A DNA stretch of 64,000 bases from Flavobacterium pokkalii (GCF_014596575.1 NZ_NASZ01000013.1:1-64000); one strand, 5' to 3'; positions 47,617-57,707 are shown, counted from the stretch's first letter. The notes: generated by a model from the letters alone, not told the origin. Numbers and translations: made by a program.

Positions 47617-50600
47617 ATGCGTCCAAATTTTTTTACTTTCCAATCCTTGCTACAAAAGCCCGTACATACTGGTTTGCTATTGTTTCTTTGTCTTTTTCAA
47701 TCCTTTTTTTTATTTAGTCAAACGACTAAAACATTGACTTCGTCAGGTACATTAGAAGTGCCGGCTGGTGTTACTAGTTTGTCTGTTCAATGCTGGGGAG
47801 CCGGTGGCGGTGGTGGTGGTGCGAATGTGTTAAGTGGTGCTGGTGGAGGCGGAGGCGGAGGAGCTTTTGAAAAAAACACCAATTTTATAGTTGGTACGGA
47901 TAAGAACAATGTAAGAATACCATACACCGTGGGTGCTGGTGGTGCAGGTGGAACTTATTCTTCAACAAATGGACAGAATGGTGGTACTACTACTTTTGGT
48001 TCTGTTTCGGCTGCTGGAGGTGAAGGAGGTGGCGGAACGTCTTTAAGTGTTAGTTTGGGGATTTTTGGAAAAGGAGGAATAGGTGGAGTAGGAGGTTTTT
48101 CCGGAGGAAATGGGACTACTGCTAATAATGTTCTTGTGGGGTTAGGAAGTGGAAGTGGTGGTGGTGGCGCAGGTTCCGGAGGTAATGGAGGAGTAGGAGG
48201 GTATAGTCTTTTATTGTTGCCGTATGCCGGATCTGGTGGTATTAGTGATGCAAGTGGGACAGGAAGTGGTGGTAATGGAGGTGTTGGCTCTTTATTAGCT
48301 GGTTCAGGAAATAATGGAGTGGCTCCCGGCGGTGGTGGCGGTGGCGGTGTAATTTTGGCGAGTTTGCTTGGAAATGTAGTAGGAGGAAACGGAGGAAATG
48401 GTCAAATAAAAGTAACGTATACCTGTCCAACGTACAGTGTTTCTGGTGTTTCTGCTGCAAGTGCATGTACTACTTTTGGAACTACTTTAATTACGTTAAC
48501 TTCTTCAGCTGCTGGATTACCGGTTGGGACTTATACGGTAACTTACGACAGAAGTGCGCCTGTGGCTACTGGACTTACCGCAACTATGGTAGTCGAAACA
48601 GCCGGAACGGGAACTTTTACAGCCACAGGATTAACAGCGGCAGGAACAAGCAGAATAACGGTTAAAAGATTAACTTCTGTCGATTGTTTTACGGATATTA
48701 GTAATCAATATGTTGATTTGACTGTGAATACTGTGCCTGCTCAACCGGGAACGATAAGTGGTTATAATAGTCAATGTGCTGGAAATACTTCACAGACTTA
48801 TAGCATAGCAACTGTTGCTAATGCTTCGTCATACAATTGGACTGTCGATACGGCTTCAGGATGGGCTATTACTTCGGGACAAAATTCGAATTCGATTACA
48901 GTTACTGTTGGTACTGCTGCTGCCAATATAAGTGTGGTAGCGGTTAATGAATGTGGCAATTCGACTGCGAGTACATTGGCAGTCAATTTAAATATTCCGG
49001 CTCCAACGGCATCTGTTACCTTGCAGCCTACTTGTTTAGTAAATACAGGAACAATCACGGTAACGAGTCCTGCTCCGGCTGCCGGTATTAGTTATAGCCG
49101 GGACGGAATTGATTATTCAAATACCAGTGGGGTTTTTACTTTGGTGCCTATTGGTGATTATAGTATAACTGCAAAATATCCTTCCGGCTGCATCTCGGAA
49201 ATAGCTACTATTGCGATGGAATCTTCGGTTGTTGTAAGAACATGGAACGGTTCCTGGGATTCTGGAGTGCCTACTATTGAAGAAAAAGTCGTTTTCGAAT
49301 CCGATTATGATGAAGATGAAAGTATTGAAGCCTGTTCCTGTGAGGTGAACTCAGGAGCTGATGTGGAAATAAAATCAGGACGGTATATGAAACTTCGCAA
49401 TGAATTAGTGGTGGAGGATGGAGGTTCTTTAACTTTTGAGAACAATGCCAGTTTGGTTCAGATTAATGATGACAGTGAGAATTCAGGTGAAATAATTTAC
49501 AAAAGATATACGAAACCTGTAAAGCGGTATGATTTTACCTATTGGTCTTCTCCTGTTGAAGGGCAGACATTAAAAAAGCTTTCGCCAACTACTTTAGCGG
49601 ATAAATATTATAGTTACAACCCTAATACAGGTTGGGTGATTCATTATAATGGAAATAAGATTATGGAGCCGGGAGAAGGTTATATTATCCGCGCACCTCA
49701 AACTTTTAGTATTACCGCTGCGACCATTGATTATAATCCTAAGTTTGAAGGGCCGCCAAATAATGGAGAAATTACTAAAACTTTAGAAGGGAATAAAGTG
49801 TATCTTCTCGGAAATCCCTATCCGTCAGCCATTGATGCCGATGCGTTTTTGAATCTAAATTCGGATTTAGAGCTTGATGCAGAGGACAGAGTTTTAGAAG
49901 GAACACTTTATTTTTGGACGCATAATTCGCCACCAAGTGACAATGTTGGTACTTTTCCGGGGAATGACCCTGCAATTTACAATTATACAAGTAGTGATTA
50001 TGCTGCCTATAATCGTACCGGAGGTGTAGCAACCCATGCGGCTGTTGTAGATGATGATGAAAATGATCCAAATGATAATAATAATTTAAGTGAACCGACA
50101 GGGAAAATAGCCTCTGGACAGGGCTTTTTTGCGCCCACAACTAAGGGAGGAGAAATTGTTTTTAATAATAGTATGCGACTTATTGATGATGTGGTGATTG
50201 ACAATTCGCAGTTTTTTAAATTGGCAACTACTGCAAAATCAGCTAAAGCATTAGAGAAAAACCGACTTTGGCTGAATTTATCCAATGCTCAGGGCGCTTT
50301 TAAGCAGACTTTAATTGGTTATGTGACTGGCGCGACTAACGGATATGAAGGAAGTTTTGATGGTGTAAGTTATGACGGAAATCAGTATGTAGATTTTTAT
50401 ACTGTTAACCAAGGGGCAAATTTTTCTATTCAGGGAAGAGCTTTGCCTTTTCAGAAAAAAGATAGCATTGTTTTAGGTTATAAAACGGCTATTGTGGGTG
50501 AATTTCAAATTAGTATCGACCATGCTGATGGGAAGTTGGCTTCGCAAAAAGTATTTTTAGAAGATAAAATGCTGAATGTATGGCACGATTTGAAAGAACC

Positions 50601-50928
50601 TTACGTTTTTACCACTGAAAAAGGAATTTTTAACGACCGTTTTCTATTGTTTTATCAGGATAAAAATGCGGTGGAAGAAGATACAGTTGATACGGAAGTT
50701 GCGGGAGTAGTGATTGCTGTAAAAGACAAAACGATTACCATTAATAGTGCTGATTCATTAATAAATACCGTTGCTGTTTATGATTTTTCAGGACGCTTAG
50801 TTTATTCTAATTCTGTTATTAATGCTAATAGTACAGCAGTTAGGAATTTGTTTGTCAATCATGCGGCTTTAATTGTGCAGCTTGAATTAGAAAATGGTAA
50901 AAAAGTAAACCGGAAAATAATTTATTAA
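47617..50928 (+). CDS. Giant secreted glycine-rich protein with T9SS type C signal
   Basis: From the ATG at 47617 the protein has 1103 residues (a TTG start three codons upstream is rejected). A long signal peptide (LLLFLCLFQSFFLFSQ) precedes a glycine-rich domain of about 230 residues (GGGGGGAN, GAGGGGGGGAF), resembling Gly-rich adhesin or phage tail-fibre-like regions. Ig-like modules follow, then the shared ~540-residue module from about nt 49225 ([41 protein letters not shown]) and a T9SS type C end (NDRFLLFYQDKNAVEE to KVNRKIIY). It stands next to its homologue but has a different N-terminal region. Confidence 0.82.
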   Translation: MRPNFFTFQSLLQKPVHTGLLLFLCLFQSFFLFSQTTKTLTSSGTLEVPAGVTSLSVQCWGAGGGGGGANVLSGAGGGGGGGAFEKNTNFIVGTDKNNVRIPYTVGAGGAGGTYSSTNGQNGGTTTFGSVSAAGGEGGGGTSLSVSLGIFGKGGIGGVGGFSGGNGTTANNVLVGLGSGSGGGGAGSGGNGGVGGYSLLLLPYAGSGGISDASGTGSGGNGGVGSLLAGSGNNGVAPGGGGGGGVILASLLGNVVGGNGGNGQIKVTYTCPTYSVSGVSAASACTTFGTTLITLTSSAAGLPVGTYTVTYDRSAPVATGLTATMVVETAGTGTFTATGLTAAGTSRITVKRLTSVDCFTDISNQYVDLTVNTVPAQPGTISGYNSQCAGNTSQTYSIATVANASSYNWTVDTASGWAITSGQNSNSITVTVGTAAANISVVAVNECGNSTASTLAVNLNIPAPTASVTLQPTCLVNTGTITVTSPAPAAGISYSRDGIDYSNTSGVFTLVPIGDYSITAKYPSGCISEIATIAMESSVVVRTWNGSWDSGVPTIEEKVVFESDYDEDESIEACSCEVNSGADVEIKSGRYMKLRNELVVEDGGSLTFENNASLVQINDDSENSGEIIYKRYTKPVKRYDFTYWSSPVEGQTLKKLSPTTLADKYYSYNPNTGWVIHYNGNKIMEPGEGYIIRAPQTFSITAATIDYNPKFEGPPNNGEITKTLEGNKVYLLGNPYPSAIDADAFLNLNSDLELDAEDRVLEGTLYFWTHNSPPSDNVGTFPGNDPAIYNYTSSDYAAYNRTGGVATHAAVVDDDENDPNDNNNLSEPTGKIASGQGFFAPTTKGGEIVFNNSMRLIDDVVIDNSQFFKLATTAKSAKALEKNRLWLNLSNAQGAFKQTLIGYVTGATNGYEGSFDGVSYDGNQYVDFYTVNQGANFSIQGRALPFQKKDSIVLGYKTAIVGEFQISIDHADGKLASQKVFLEDKMLNVWHDLKEPYVFTTEKGIFNDRFLLFYQDKNAVEEDTVDTEVAGVVIAVKDKTITINSADSLINTVAVYDFSGRLVYSNSVINANSTAVRNLFVNHAALIVQLELENGKKVNRKIIY

Positions 50929-50930
50929 AG

Positions 50931-50967
50931 AAAAAAATCCATTAGAAATACCTAATGGATTTTTTTG
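50931..50967. terminator. Bidirectional terminator between the T9SS gene and bioB
   Basis: AAAAAAATCCATTAG and its complement (CTAATGGATTTTTTT) flank a 6-nt loop. It ends seven bases before the bioB stop codon and serves both convergent genes. Confidence 0.85.
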
Positions 50968-50973
50968 TTGTTA

Positions 50974-52059
50974 TTATTTTTCTTTGACAGAAGCTTCAAT
51001 ATTTCGTTCAATTACGTGTCCCGGGCGTGACCATTTTGGTTTTTCGCCTAAGGAAGCAAATTGAGAATCTTCGGCTTCAACTGTTTTTGGCTGAGAGATT
51101 TTTGTAAATGGTTTTTGTGGATTTAAACCAAGCATTTCAAACATTTTCATGTCTTCATTAACATCCGGATTTGGAGTAGTTAAAAGTTTGTCTCCTGCAA
51201 AAATCGAATTGGCGCCGGCAAAGAAACACATCGCCTGACCTTCACGACTCATATTTGTTCTTCCTGCTGAAAGACGTACCTGAGTTTCCGGCATCACGAT
51301 ACGGGTAGTAGCCACCATACGAATCATTTCCCAGATTTCTACTGGTTTTTCTTCTTCTAACGGTGTCCCTTCCACGGCAACTAAGGCATTGATTGGCACA
51401 GATTCCGGTTGCGGATTTAAGGTAGAAAGAGCCACTAACATTCCAGCGCGGTCTTCAATACTTTCTCCCATTCCGATGATTCCTCCGCTACAAACCGTAA
51501 CATTGGTTTTACGAACGTTTTCAATAGTTTCCAAGCGATCTTCAAATCCTCTCGTTGAAATCACTTCTTTATAATATTCTTCAGAAGTATCTAGGTTGTG
51601 GTTGTAGGCGTACAATCCGGCTTCGGCTAAGCGTTGCGCTTGGTTTTCAGTAAGCATACCTAAAGTACAGCACACTTCCATGTCTAGTTTGTTAATAGTA
51701 CGCACCATTTCTAAAACCTGATCAAATTCAGGTCCGTCTTTAACGTTTCTCCAGGCTGCTCCCATACATACACGGGAAGAACCACTTTCTTTAGCACGCA
51801 AAGCCTGCGCTTTTACCTGACTTACCGACATTAAATCATTTCCTTCAACCTTAGTGTGGTAACGTGCTGCCTGAGGGCAATACCCACAATCTTCCGGACA
51901 ACCTCCTGTTTTGATAGATAATAAAGTAGAAACCTGAACCACATTTGGATCGTGGTGTTCTCTATGAATTGAAGCTGCTTCAAAAAGCAAATCCATCATA
52001 GGTTTATTATATATAGCGATAATTTCTTCTTTTGTCCAATTGTGTTTTGTAATACTCAT
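50974..52059 (-). CDS. bioB: Biotin synthase
   Basis: Radical SAM enzyme that inserts sulfur into dethiobiotin. The 361 residues contain the [4Fe-4S] motif CPEDCGYCPQ near residue 55, a [2Fe-2S] site with Cys further on (SRVCMGAAWR, VCCTLGML) and the C-terminal QVRLSAGR. It lies 9 kb from bioF-bioD-bioA and is oriented opposite to them. No BirA-type operator was recognised upstream. Confidence 0.97.
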   Translation of the reverse strand: MSITKHNWTKEEIIAIYNKPMMDLLFEAASIHREHHDPNVVQVSTLLSIKTGGCPEDCGYCPQAARYHTKVEGNDLMSVSQVKAQALRAKESGSSRVCMGAAWRNVKDGPEFDQVLEMVRTINKLDMEVCCTLGMLTENQAQRLAEAGLYAYNHNLDTSEEYYKEVISTRGFEDRLETIENVRKTNVTVCSGGIIGMGESIEDRAGMLVALSTLNPQPESVPINALVAVEGTPLEEEKPVEIWEMIRMVATTRIVMPETQVRLSAGRTNMSREGQAMCFFAGANSIFAGDKLLTTPNPDVNEDMKMFEMLGLNPQKPFTKISQPKTVEAEDSQFASLGEKPKWSRPGHVIERNIEASVKEK

Positions 52060-52154
52060 TGTACTGTTTTTTTTGATGGCTCAAAAGTAGTCAAATTGTT
52101 CAAAATGACAATACAATCGCTTTAAAAAGGATGGATTAGAAAGAAGTTGATTTT

Positions 52155-52592
52155 TTAATCAGTTGAAAATCGATTGTTCCAATACAGCATTAGCATTAAG
52201 GTTACAATTACCGATGAGGCAAGTCCTTCAAACAATAATGAAATGGAGTACATGTCAATAGACGGATTTCCGCCAAAAAGGAAGGTTTCTGATAATGACT
52301 GTACAAAGGCATCGCCACCCTGTAAATAGCTGTAAATGACCAGTGCGATGATGCTCAAAAAAACACTAACTACGGAGGTGTATAGTGCTGATACGGCATT
52401 TGAAACAAATTTTTTCTTTCCTTCGATGAGGTTCATCTGAATGGTTCGGTTAACTCCGTAAAAAACAAAAATAATGTTTAAAAATCGTAAATAAAATAAA
52501 TGTGCTAAGCCTAATGCTTCCATGAGTAAAAAGTAAATAGCAATGGCAATGAAGATGATAAATCCGTTAGTGATTTCTTTAGGTGGTTTCAT
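52155..52592 (-). CDS. Four-helix membrane protein, paralogue 2
   Basis: A 145-residue protein with four predicted transmembrane helices (about 10-28, 34-52, 70-93, 118-138). It shares length, helix placement and about half its residues with the gene upstream (common IIFIAIAxYFLLMEAL, NxxFVxYGVN, SISLLFEG, SSVIVTLMLMLYW). No family is recognised; it recalls DUF4199-like small membrane proteins. It is 75 bases downstream of its twin on the same strand. Confidence 0.65.
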   Translation of the reverse strand: MKPPKEITNGFIIFIAIAIYFLLMEALGLAHLFYLRFLNIIFVFYGVNRTIQMNLIEGKKKFVSNAVSALYTSVVSVFLSIIALVIYSYLQGGDAFVQSLSETFLFGGNPSIDMYSISLLFEGLASSVIVTLMLMLYWNNRFSTD

Positions 52593-52667
52593 TTTGGCAG
52601 GATTAAGATTAATGGTTTAATTTTAAAAAAAAATGGTTGGTTTTAGAGATGCTGTACTTTGTTTTTT

Positions 52668-53105
52668 CTAGTCTGAAGGATATTTCTTTTTCCAAAATAA
52701 CATCAGTGAGAAAGTAACAATTACCGCCGATACAATTCCTTCAAAAAGTAAAGAAATGTTATAGGTCATTACGGAAGGGCTTCCTACGAATAATAATGTA
52801 TCCGATAAGGTTTTAATGTAGTCGTCTCCTCCTTTGGCGTAGATATAGGCAACTAAGCCTGAAATACTTAAAAATACACCAAATAATGCAGTTAGTAATG
52901 CCGAAATGGCGTTGTCTGCAAAATTAGTTTTGCCTGCTGCAAAATTAGATTTCAGGGTTTTGTTTACACCATAATAAACAAAAACAATGTTGAATAATCG
53001 CAAGAAGTAAACATTAGAAAGGTGAAGCGCCTCCATCAACAAAAAGTAAAGAGCAATACCTATAAAAATAATAACTCCATTGTAAAATTCTTTTGAGAGT
53101 TTCAT
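52668..53105 (-). CDS. Four-helix membrane protein, paralogue 1
   Basis: A 145-residue twin of the next gene: MKLSKEFYNGVIIFIGIALY opens like MKPPKEITNGFIIFIAIAIY. It ends NISLLFEGIVSAVIVTFSLMLFWKKK. The pair looks like a tandem duplication that has since diverged. No catalytic motif; the function is unknown. Neighbours (bioB, ribF) give no clear clue. Confidence 0.65.
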   Translation of the reverse strand: MKLSKEFYNGVIIFIGIALYFLLMEALHLSNVYFLRLFNIVFVYYGVNKTLKSNFAAGKTNFADNAISALLTALFGVFLSISGLVAYIYAKGGDDYIKTLSDTLLFVGSPSVMTYNISLLFEGIVSAVIVTFSLMLFWKKKYPSD

Positions 53106-53218
53106 ACGCTTAATTTTTTAGGGTTAAAAAATAATAGTTTGATAAACAGGGTATTGTCTATCAAATTTACGTAAAATACAGGAGTTATTGTAAAAAAAGT
53201 AGTTGTTTTTTATTAATT

Positions 53219-54148
53219 CTAAAGATTTTCCAGGTAAGAAAGGGTCTGAATTTTGTCTTTCTCAATTTGTGCTTTTAATAAATCTACAGAATCAAATTTT
53301 TCTTCGCCACGAATGCGTTTCAGGATAGAAACACTGACTTGTTGGTTGTATAAATCGGCGTTAAAATTTAAATAATGAATTTCTACCGACAGTTTTTCAC
53401 CACCCACGGTAGGATTGAGTCCGATATTCATCATTCCAAAAACTTTTTCACCGTTGAGTTGACTACTCACAATATAAACACCTTTTTGAGGAATTAGTTT
53501 GTAATCTTCCTCAATGTTGAGGTTGGCTGTGGGAAAACCAATCGTTCGTCCCAGTTGTTTGCCTTTGATAACCGTTCCGGTCAGGAAATAATCGTAACCC
53601 AGATACTTGTTGGCCAGATACATATTGCCTTCCTGAATAGCATTTCTGATTTTAGTCGAACTTACCGAAATATCGTTGATTTCCTGTGCAGAAATTTGTT
53701 CGACTTCAAAGCCGTATTTTTCGCCAAATTCAATCAGATTGTGAATATCGGCGGTGCGGTTTCTTCCAAAACGATGGTCGTAGCCAATAATAATTTTGTG
53801 AATTTTAAATTGATCAACCAATACTTTTTTTACAAAATCTTCGGCTGTCAGTCTGGAAAAACTCTCGTCAAAAGGATGGATTACCAGATTTTGAATTCCT
53901 AATTGTTCCAGAAGATTGATTTTTTCAGTAATCGTATTGAGTAATTTGATTTCTGAACGTTCCTGTAAAATCATTCTTGGATGCGGAAAAAAAGTCAACA
54001 CCAGACTTTCGTATTTTTCGTCAAGGGTGTTTTGAATTACTTTTTCAAGTATTTTTTTATGTCCAATATGAACTCCGTCAAAAGTGCCTAAGGTCAGGAT
54101 AGTTTTTTTAGGAGAACTGAAATCTTTTATAGAATGAAAAATCTTCAA
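53219..54148 (-). CDS. ribF: Bifunctional riboflavin kinase/FAD synthetase
   Basis: Phosphorylates riboflavin and adenylylates FMN. Motifs are LTLGTFDGVHIGHKKIL (nucleotidyltransferase HIGH site), YDHRFGRNRTAD, and the C-terminal kinase TVIKGKQLGRTIGFPTANL. I place the start at the TTG at 54148 (residue Leu-Lys-Ile-Phe-His-Ser-Ile). The longer frame begins at a TTG at 54172, but a -7 box TAAATTTG (54170-54177) covers that codon. A TAAAA ribosome site lies eight bases before the chosen start. Length about 309 aa. Confidence 0.93.
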   Translation of the reverse strand: MKIFHSIKDFSSPKKTILTLGTFDGVHIGHKKILEKVIQNTLDEKYESLVLTFFPHPRMILQERSEIKLLNTITEKINLLEQLGIQNLVIHPFDESFSRLTAEDFVKKVLVDQFKIHKIIIGYDHRFGRNRTADIHNLIEFGEKYGFEVEQISAQEINDISVSSTKIRNAIQEGNMYLANKYLGYDYFLTGTVIKGKQLGRTIGFPTANLNIEEDYKLIPQKGVYIVSSQLNGEKVFGMMNIGLNPTVGGEKLSVEIHYLNFNADLYNQQVSVSILKRIRGEEKFDSVDLLKAQIEKDKIQTLSYLENL

Positions 54149-54169
54149 AGCAATTATTTTATAGTAGTG

Positions 54170-54177
54170 CAAATTTA
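54170..54177 (-). promoter_or_regulatory. ribF -7 box
   Basis: TAAATTTG on the minus strand matches TAnnTTTG and lies about 21 bases before the chosen TTG start, which decides against the upstream TTG at 54172. Confidence 0.5.
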
Positions 54178-54357
54178 GACTATCTGAATTAAATTTAAGC
54201 GCAAGCCGATTCTATTTTTTTGTCGGTTTTTAGATGATTCATACAAAAGTTTGTGTGTGTTGAATTAATGAATTGATTTTCTAGGGTTAATTCCTAATTT
54301 GTTGAATATATTTTGGTGGAAATGCTTTATTTTTGAAATGTAAAAAATAAACTGGTC

Positions 54358-57033
54358 ATGAGGATAAATAGTCTGTTTGTAATTCTTTTGTTGTGTTTTT
54401 CAGTGGTTCGTGCTCAGGATAAAGAACCTTGGAAGCGAATGGATTCTTCAAAGGCTCAGGTTTCGGAAAAATTGCTAAGTGGAAAGGGAATTTCAAAGGC
54501 AGTTTTGTTTCAATTGAATGAGGAAGTTTTGCAAACAAGGCTGAAACCAATTCAGGACAAAAAGCAATCAGTGGCTCGTTTAGAGATTACTATTCCTAAT
54601 GCGAATGGTGTTTTAGAACGGTTTTCAGTGCGTGAAGATTCTAATTTTGATCCCGAATTGCAGGCTAAATATCCCGAGATTCGCTCTTATTCCGGCGTTG
54701 GACTTACCGATGCTACTGCAGTGGTCAATTTCAGTATGTCTCCGTTGGGAATTCAAACGATGATTACCCGAAAAAACAGTCAGGTAGAATTTATTGAAAA
54801 AGATGCTGAATCGGCCAATTTATATGTCGTTTATAATTCTAAAAGTAAGTTAAAAGAGCGTTTTCTTTTTAGTTGTACTACGGCTGATGCAGTCAATTTA
54901 AGTCAAAAAATTAGCAGTCAGAGTGCTAAAATAGTATCCAGTGATAAAAAGTTCCGAACCCTGCGTTTGGCTTTGTCTTGTACGGGTGAATATGCGGAAT
55001 ATTTTGGAGGAACTGTAGATGGAGCTTTGGCGGGGATGAATGCTACGATGACCAGAGTAAATGGAATTTATAATCGGGATTTGGCGGTAAAATTAATTTT
55101 GATTGCTAATAATAGTCAGATTGTTTATACCAATGCTGTTACTGATCCTTATGATGACGCTGAAGCAGGTGTGGGGACTTCTACAGTTGAAGGAACTTGG
55201 GGAATGCAGTTGCAGAATAATTTGACTTCTGTAATTGGAAATGCTAATTATGATATTGGGCATTTGTTTGGTGCTTCCGGAGGTGGTGGAAATGCGGGTT
55301 GTATTGGTTGTGTGTGTGATGCGGGAAAAGGAAGTGGTTATACATCGCCATCTAGTGATAAGCCGGAGGGAGATACTTTTGATATTGATTTTGTAGCTCA
55401 CGAAATGGGACATCAATTAGGTGCCAATCATACGTTTTCTTATGATATTGAAGGAACGGTGGCGAGTGTAGAGCCGGGAAGTGGTTCTACGATTATGGGT
55501 TATGCCGGAATTACAACCGATTATGACGTAGAGCAGCATTCGGATGATTATTTTTCTTTTATCAGTATTGCTCAAATTCAAGATAAGCTGGCAACCAAAA
55601 GTTGTCCTGTGGTAACTACAATTAGTACGGCTGCACCCACAGTGAATGCCGGAGCAGATTATACGATTCCTAAAGGAACTGCCTTTGTGTTGAAAGGAAC
55701 AGGAGGTGCTTCGGAAGCAGTGACTTATACATGGGAAGAAAATGATCCGGCTACTTCGGCCAGTGGCGATTTAAGTTTGGCTGTAAGTACTAAAACGAAC
55801 GGGCCGCTTTTTCGATCGCTTCCCCCAGAGAGTAGTGCTGTTCGATATATGCCAGGCTTTGATAATGTTTTGGCGGGAAGATTGAGAGGGAAATGGGAGT
55901 CGGTCTCGGACGTGAGTAGAACTTTACATTTTGTTTTAACGGCTAGAGATAATGGAGCGGAAGGTTTGGCTCAAACCTTATCAGACGAAATGGTCGTAAC
56001 AGTAAATGCAAATGCCGGACCTTTCGAAATTACCTCTCAAAATATTGATGATTTAAGTTGGTTTCAAGGAACAGAACAAACGATTACATGGAATGTTAAT
56101 GGAGCAAATGTTTTGCCGGGAGCTGCGAAGGTAAATATTAAACTTTCGACTGATAATGGAGAAACCTTTCCGGTTACTTTGGCTTCAGCGGTGGATAATG
56201 ACGGTTCGGAGAAAATAACTGTTCCAAATGTATCTTCGCAACTTTGCAGAATATTAATCGAGCCTGTTGATAATATTTTTTATGCAGTTAATAGCAAAAC
56301 TTTTGCAATAGGTTATACAGTGACATCTGATTGTCAAACGTATGCTTTGCCTGAGACGCCTTTGTCTATCCCGGAACAAGCAAATTTCAGGACTAAAACC
56401 ATTACGGTTCCGGCTACTACGGCTTTAATCTCGGATGTGAATTTTAATATTGATTTTTCACATGATTATTTTTCGGATGTACAGATGGAATTGGTAAGTC
56501 CTCAGGGAACTGTTGTTAAGTTGTTTTATAACAGTTGCGGGACTGGTAGTGGAAGTTTGTTGTTAAAGTATGATGATGCCGGAGCTGATTTGTCCTGTGG
56601 AAATGCAGCTTTGCAAACGGTTAAAGCTTTAGGGGTTTTGAGTGATTTTAATGGGGAGAATCCTCAGGGGAACTGGACTTTGCGTTACAGAGATATTTAT
56701 TTGACGGATACCGGAACTATTAATTCGGCTTCAGTTGAAATATGTACACAGAGCTTTACTTTAGTTCCTTATGAAGATATAAGTAAGGAGATAATAGTGA
56801 GTTCGGAAAAATATGACGGGAATTTCAATGTAAAATACATTAGTACTTCTGCTAATGATATTGATATTTTTGTTTTTGATCTTTCAGGGACAAAAGTTTT
56901 TGAACAACGATACGCCAATACGGGAGGTTTTGACAAGAATATAGAGTTGTCGGATTATTTGCAATCGGGGATTTACTTTGTTGTTTTAAAAGACGGAAGT
57001 GTAGAAAAAAGGGCTAAAATTATTATTAAGTAA
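54358..57033 (+). CDS. Secreted reprolysin-type zinc metalloprotease with P-domain and T9SS end
   Basis: An 891-residue protein. Signal peptide MRINSLFVILLLCFSVVRAQ; a propeptide-like region to about 200; then a metzincin domain with HEMGHQLGANH (zinc His348, His352, His358; catalytic Glu349) and a Met-turn STIMGYAG. Ig/PKD-like domains follow, then a proprotein-convertase P-domain (about 655-800; PLSIPEQANFRTKTITVPAT, HDYFSDVQMELVSPQGT). The end (DIFVFDLSGTKVFEQRY to KRAKIIIK) resembles a T9SS type A signal. Domain order is like other flavobacterial extracellular proteases, whose likely role is protein degradation outside the cell. Confidence 0.88.
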   Translation: MRINSLFVILLLCFSVVRAQDKEPWKRMDSSKAQVSEKLLSGKGISKAVLFQLNEEVLQTRLKPIQDKKQSVARLEITIPNANGVLERFSVREDSNFDPELQAKYPEIRSYSGVGLTDATAVVNFSMSPLGIQTMITRKNSQVEFIEKDAESANLYVVYNSKSKLKERFLFSCTTADAVNLSQKISSQSAKIVSSDKKFRTLRLALSCTGEYAEYFGGTVDGALAGMNATMTRVNGIYNRDLAVKLILIANNSQIVYTNAVTDPYDDAEAGVGTSTVEGTWGMQLQNNLTSVIGNANYDIGHLFGASGGGGNAGCIGCVCDAGKGSGYTSPSSDKPEGDTFDIDFVAHEMGHQLGANHTFSYDIEGTVASVEPGSGSTIMGYAGITTDYDVEQHSDDYFSFISIAQIQDKLATKSCPVVTTISTAAPTVNAGADYTIPKGTAFVLKGTGGASEAVTYTWEENDPATSASGDLSLAVSTKTNGPLFRSLPPESSAVRYMPGFDNVLAGRLRGKWESVSDVSRTLHFVLTARDNGAEGLAQTLSDEMVVTVNANAGPFEITSQNIDDLSWFQGTEQTITWNVNGANVLPGAAKVNIKLSTDNGETFPVTLASAVDNDGSEKITVPNVSSQLCRILIEPVDNIFYAVNSKTFAIGYTVTSDCQTYALPETPLSIPEQANFRTKTITVPATTALISDVNFNIDFSHDYFSDVQMELVSPQGTVVKLFYNSCGTGSGSLLLKYDDAGADLSCGNAALQTVKALGVLSDFNGENPQGNWTLRYRDIYLTDTGTINSASVEICTQSFTLVPYEDISKEIIVSSEKYDGNFNVKYISTSANDIDIFVFDLSGTKVFEQRYANTGGFDKNIELSDYLQSGIYFVVLKDGSVEKRAKIIIK

Positions 57034-57046
57034 TAGTTGTTAAAAT

Positions 57047-57078
57047 AAAAATGGCAGGAAAATTATCCTGCCATTTTT
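57047..57078. terminator. Bidirectional terminator, protease/pth
   Basis: AAAAATGGCAGGA (57047-57059) and its exact complement (57066-57078) form a 13-bp stem. Its right arm overlaps the pth stop codon. Confidence 0.85.
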
Positions 57079-57703
57079 ATTTTCCATTGAAAGTTGTCAT
57101 CGTGTTTTCCAAGCCTGCTGTTCCAAAAGATTTAATGGCTTCAGAGGCGATTTCTAAACGTTCCGGAAGCGCATTGTTTTCGGCATCGTTCCATTCGCCA
57201 AGGACATAATCTACTTGCTTTCCTTTTTTGAATTCGTCGCTGATTCCAAAACGGAAACGCGTATATTGATTGCTGTTTAATACCAGATTGATGTTTTTTA
57301 ATCCGTTGTGGCCGCCATCGCTTCCTTTGGGTTTGATGCGGATAGTTCCAAAAGGTAAATTCAAATCGTCAGTTATTACAAATAGATTTTCTAAAGGAAT
57401 TTTCTCTTTTTCCATCCAATATTGAACTGCTTTTCCGCTAAGGTTCATGTAGGTGTTAGGTTTTAATAGAAAAAAGCTTCTTCCTTTAAATTTGTATTCT
57501 GCTAATGAGCCTAATTTTACGGTTTGGAAATCGAGGTTTTCTTTTTTGGCTAAATAATCTAATACTTTAAATCCGATATTGTGACGGGTATTTACATATT
57601 CGGCTCCAATGTTACCAAGTCCTACAATTAGAAATTTCTTCATATAATCTGTGTTCTCCTCTGTTTTTGATTTTGTAAAGAGGTTATTCAACCAATTTTT
57701 CAT
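57077..57703 (-). CDS. pth: Peptidyl-tRNA hydrolase
   Basis: Releases peptides from peptidyl-tRNA. Starting at 57703 (MKNWLNNLF) it has 208 residues including a ~20-residue extension before MKKFLIVGLGNIG, the true family start; translation from that second Met (57643) is also possible. The longer upstream frame is not supported. Motifs TRHNIGFKVLDYL (catalytic His with Asn), LKPNTYMNLSGKAV and SDGGHNGLKNI are complete. The -7 box ends four bases before 57703. Confidence 0.93.
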   Translation of the reverse strand: MKNWLNNLFTKSKTEENTDYMKKFLIVGLGNIGAEYVNTRHNIGFKVLDYLAKKENLDFQTVKLGSLAEYKFKGRSFFLLKPNTYMNLSGKAVQYWMEKEKIPLENLFVITDDLNLPFGTIRIKPKGSDGGHNGLKNINLVLNSNQYTRFRFGISDEFKKGKQVDYVLGEWNDAENNALPERLEIASEAIKSFGTAGLENTMTTFNGK

Positions 57704-57707
57704 GTTG

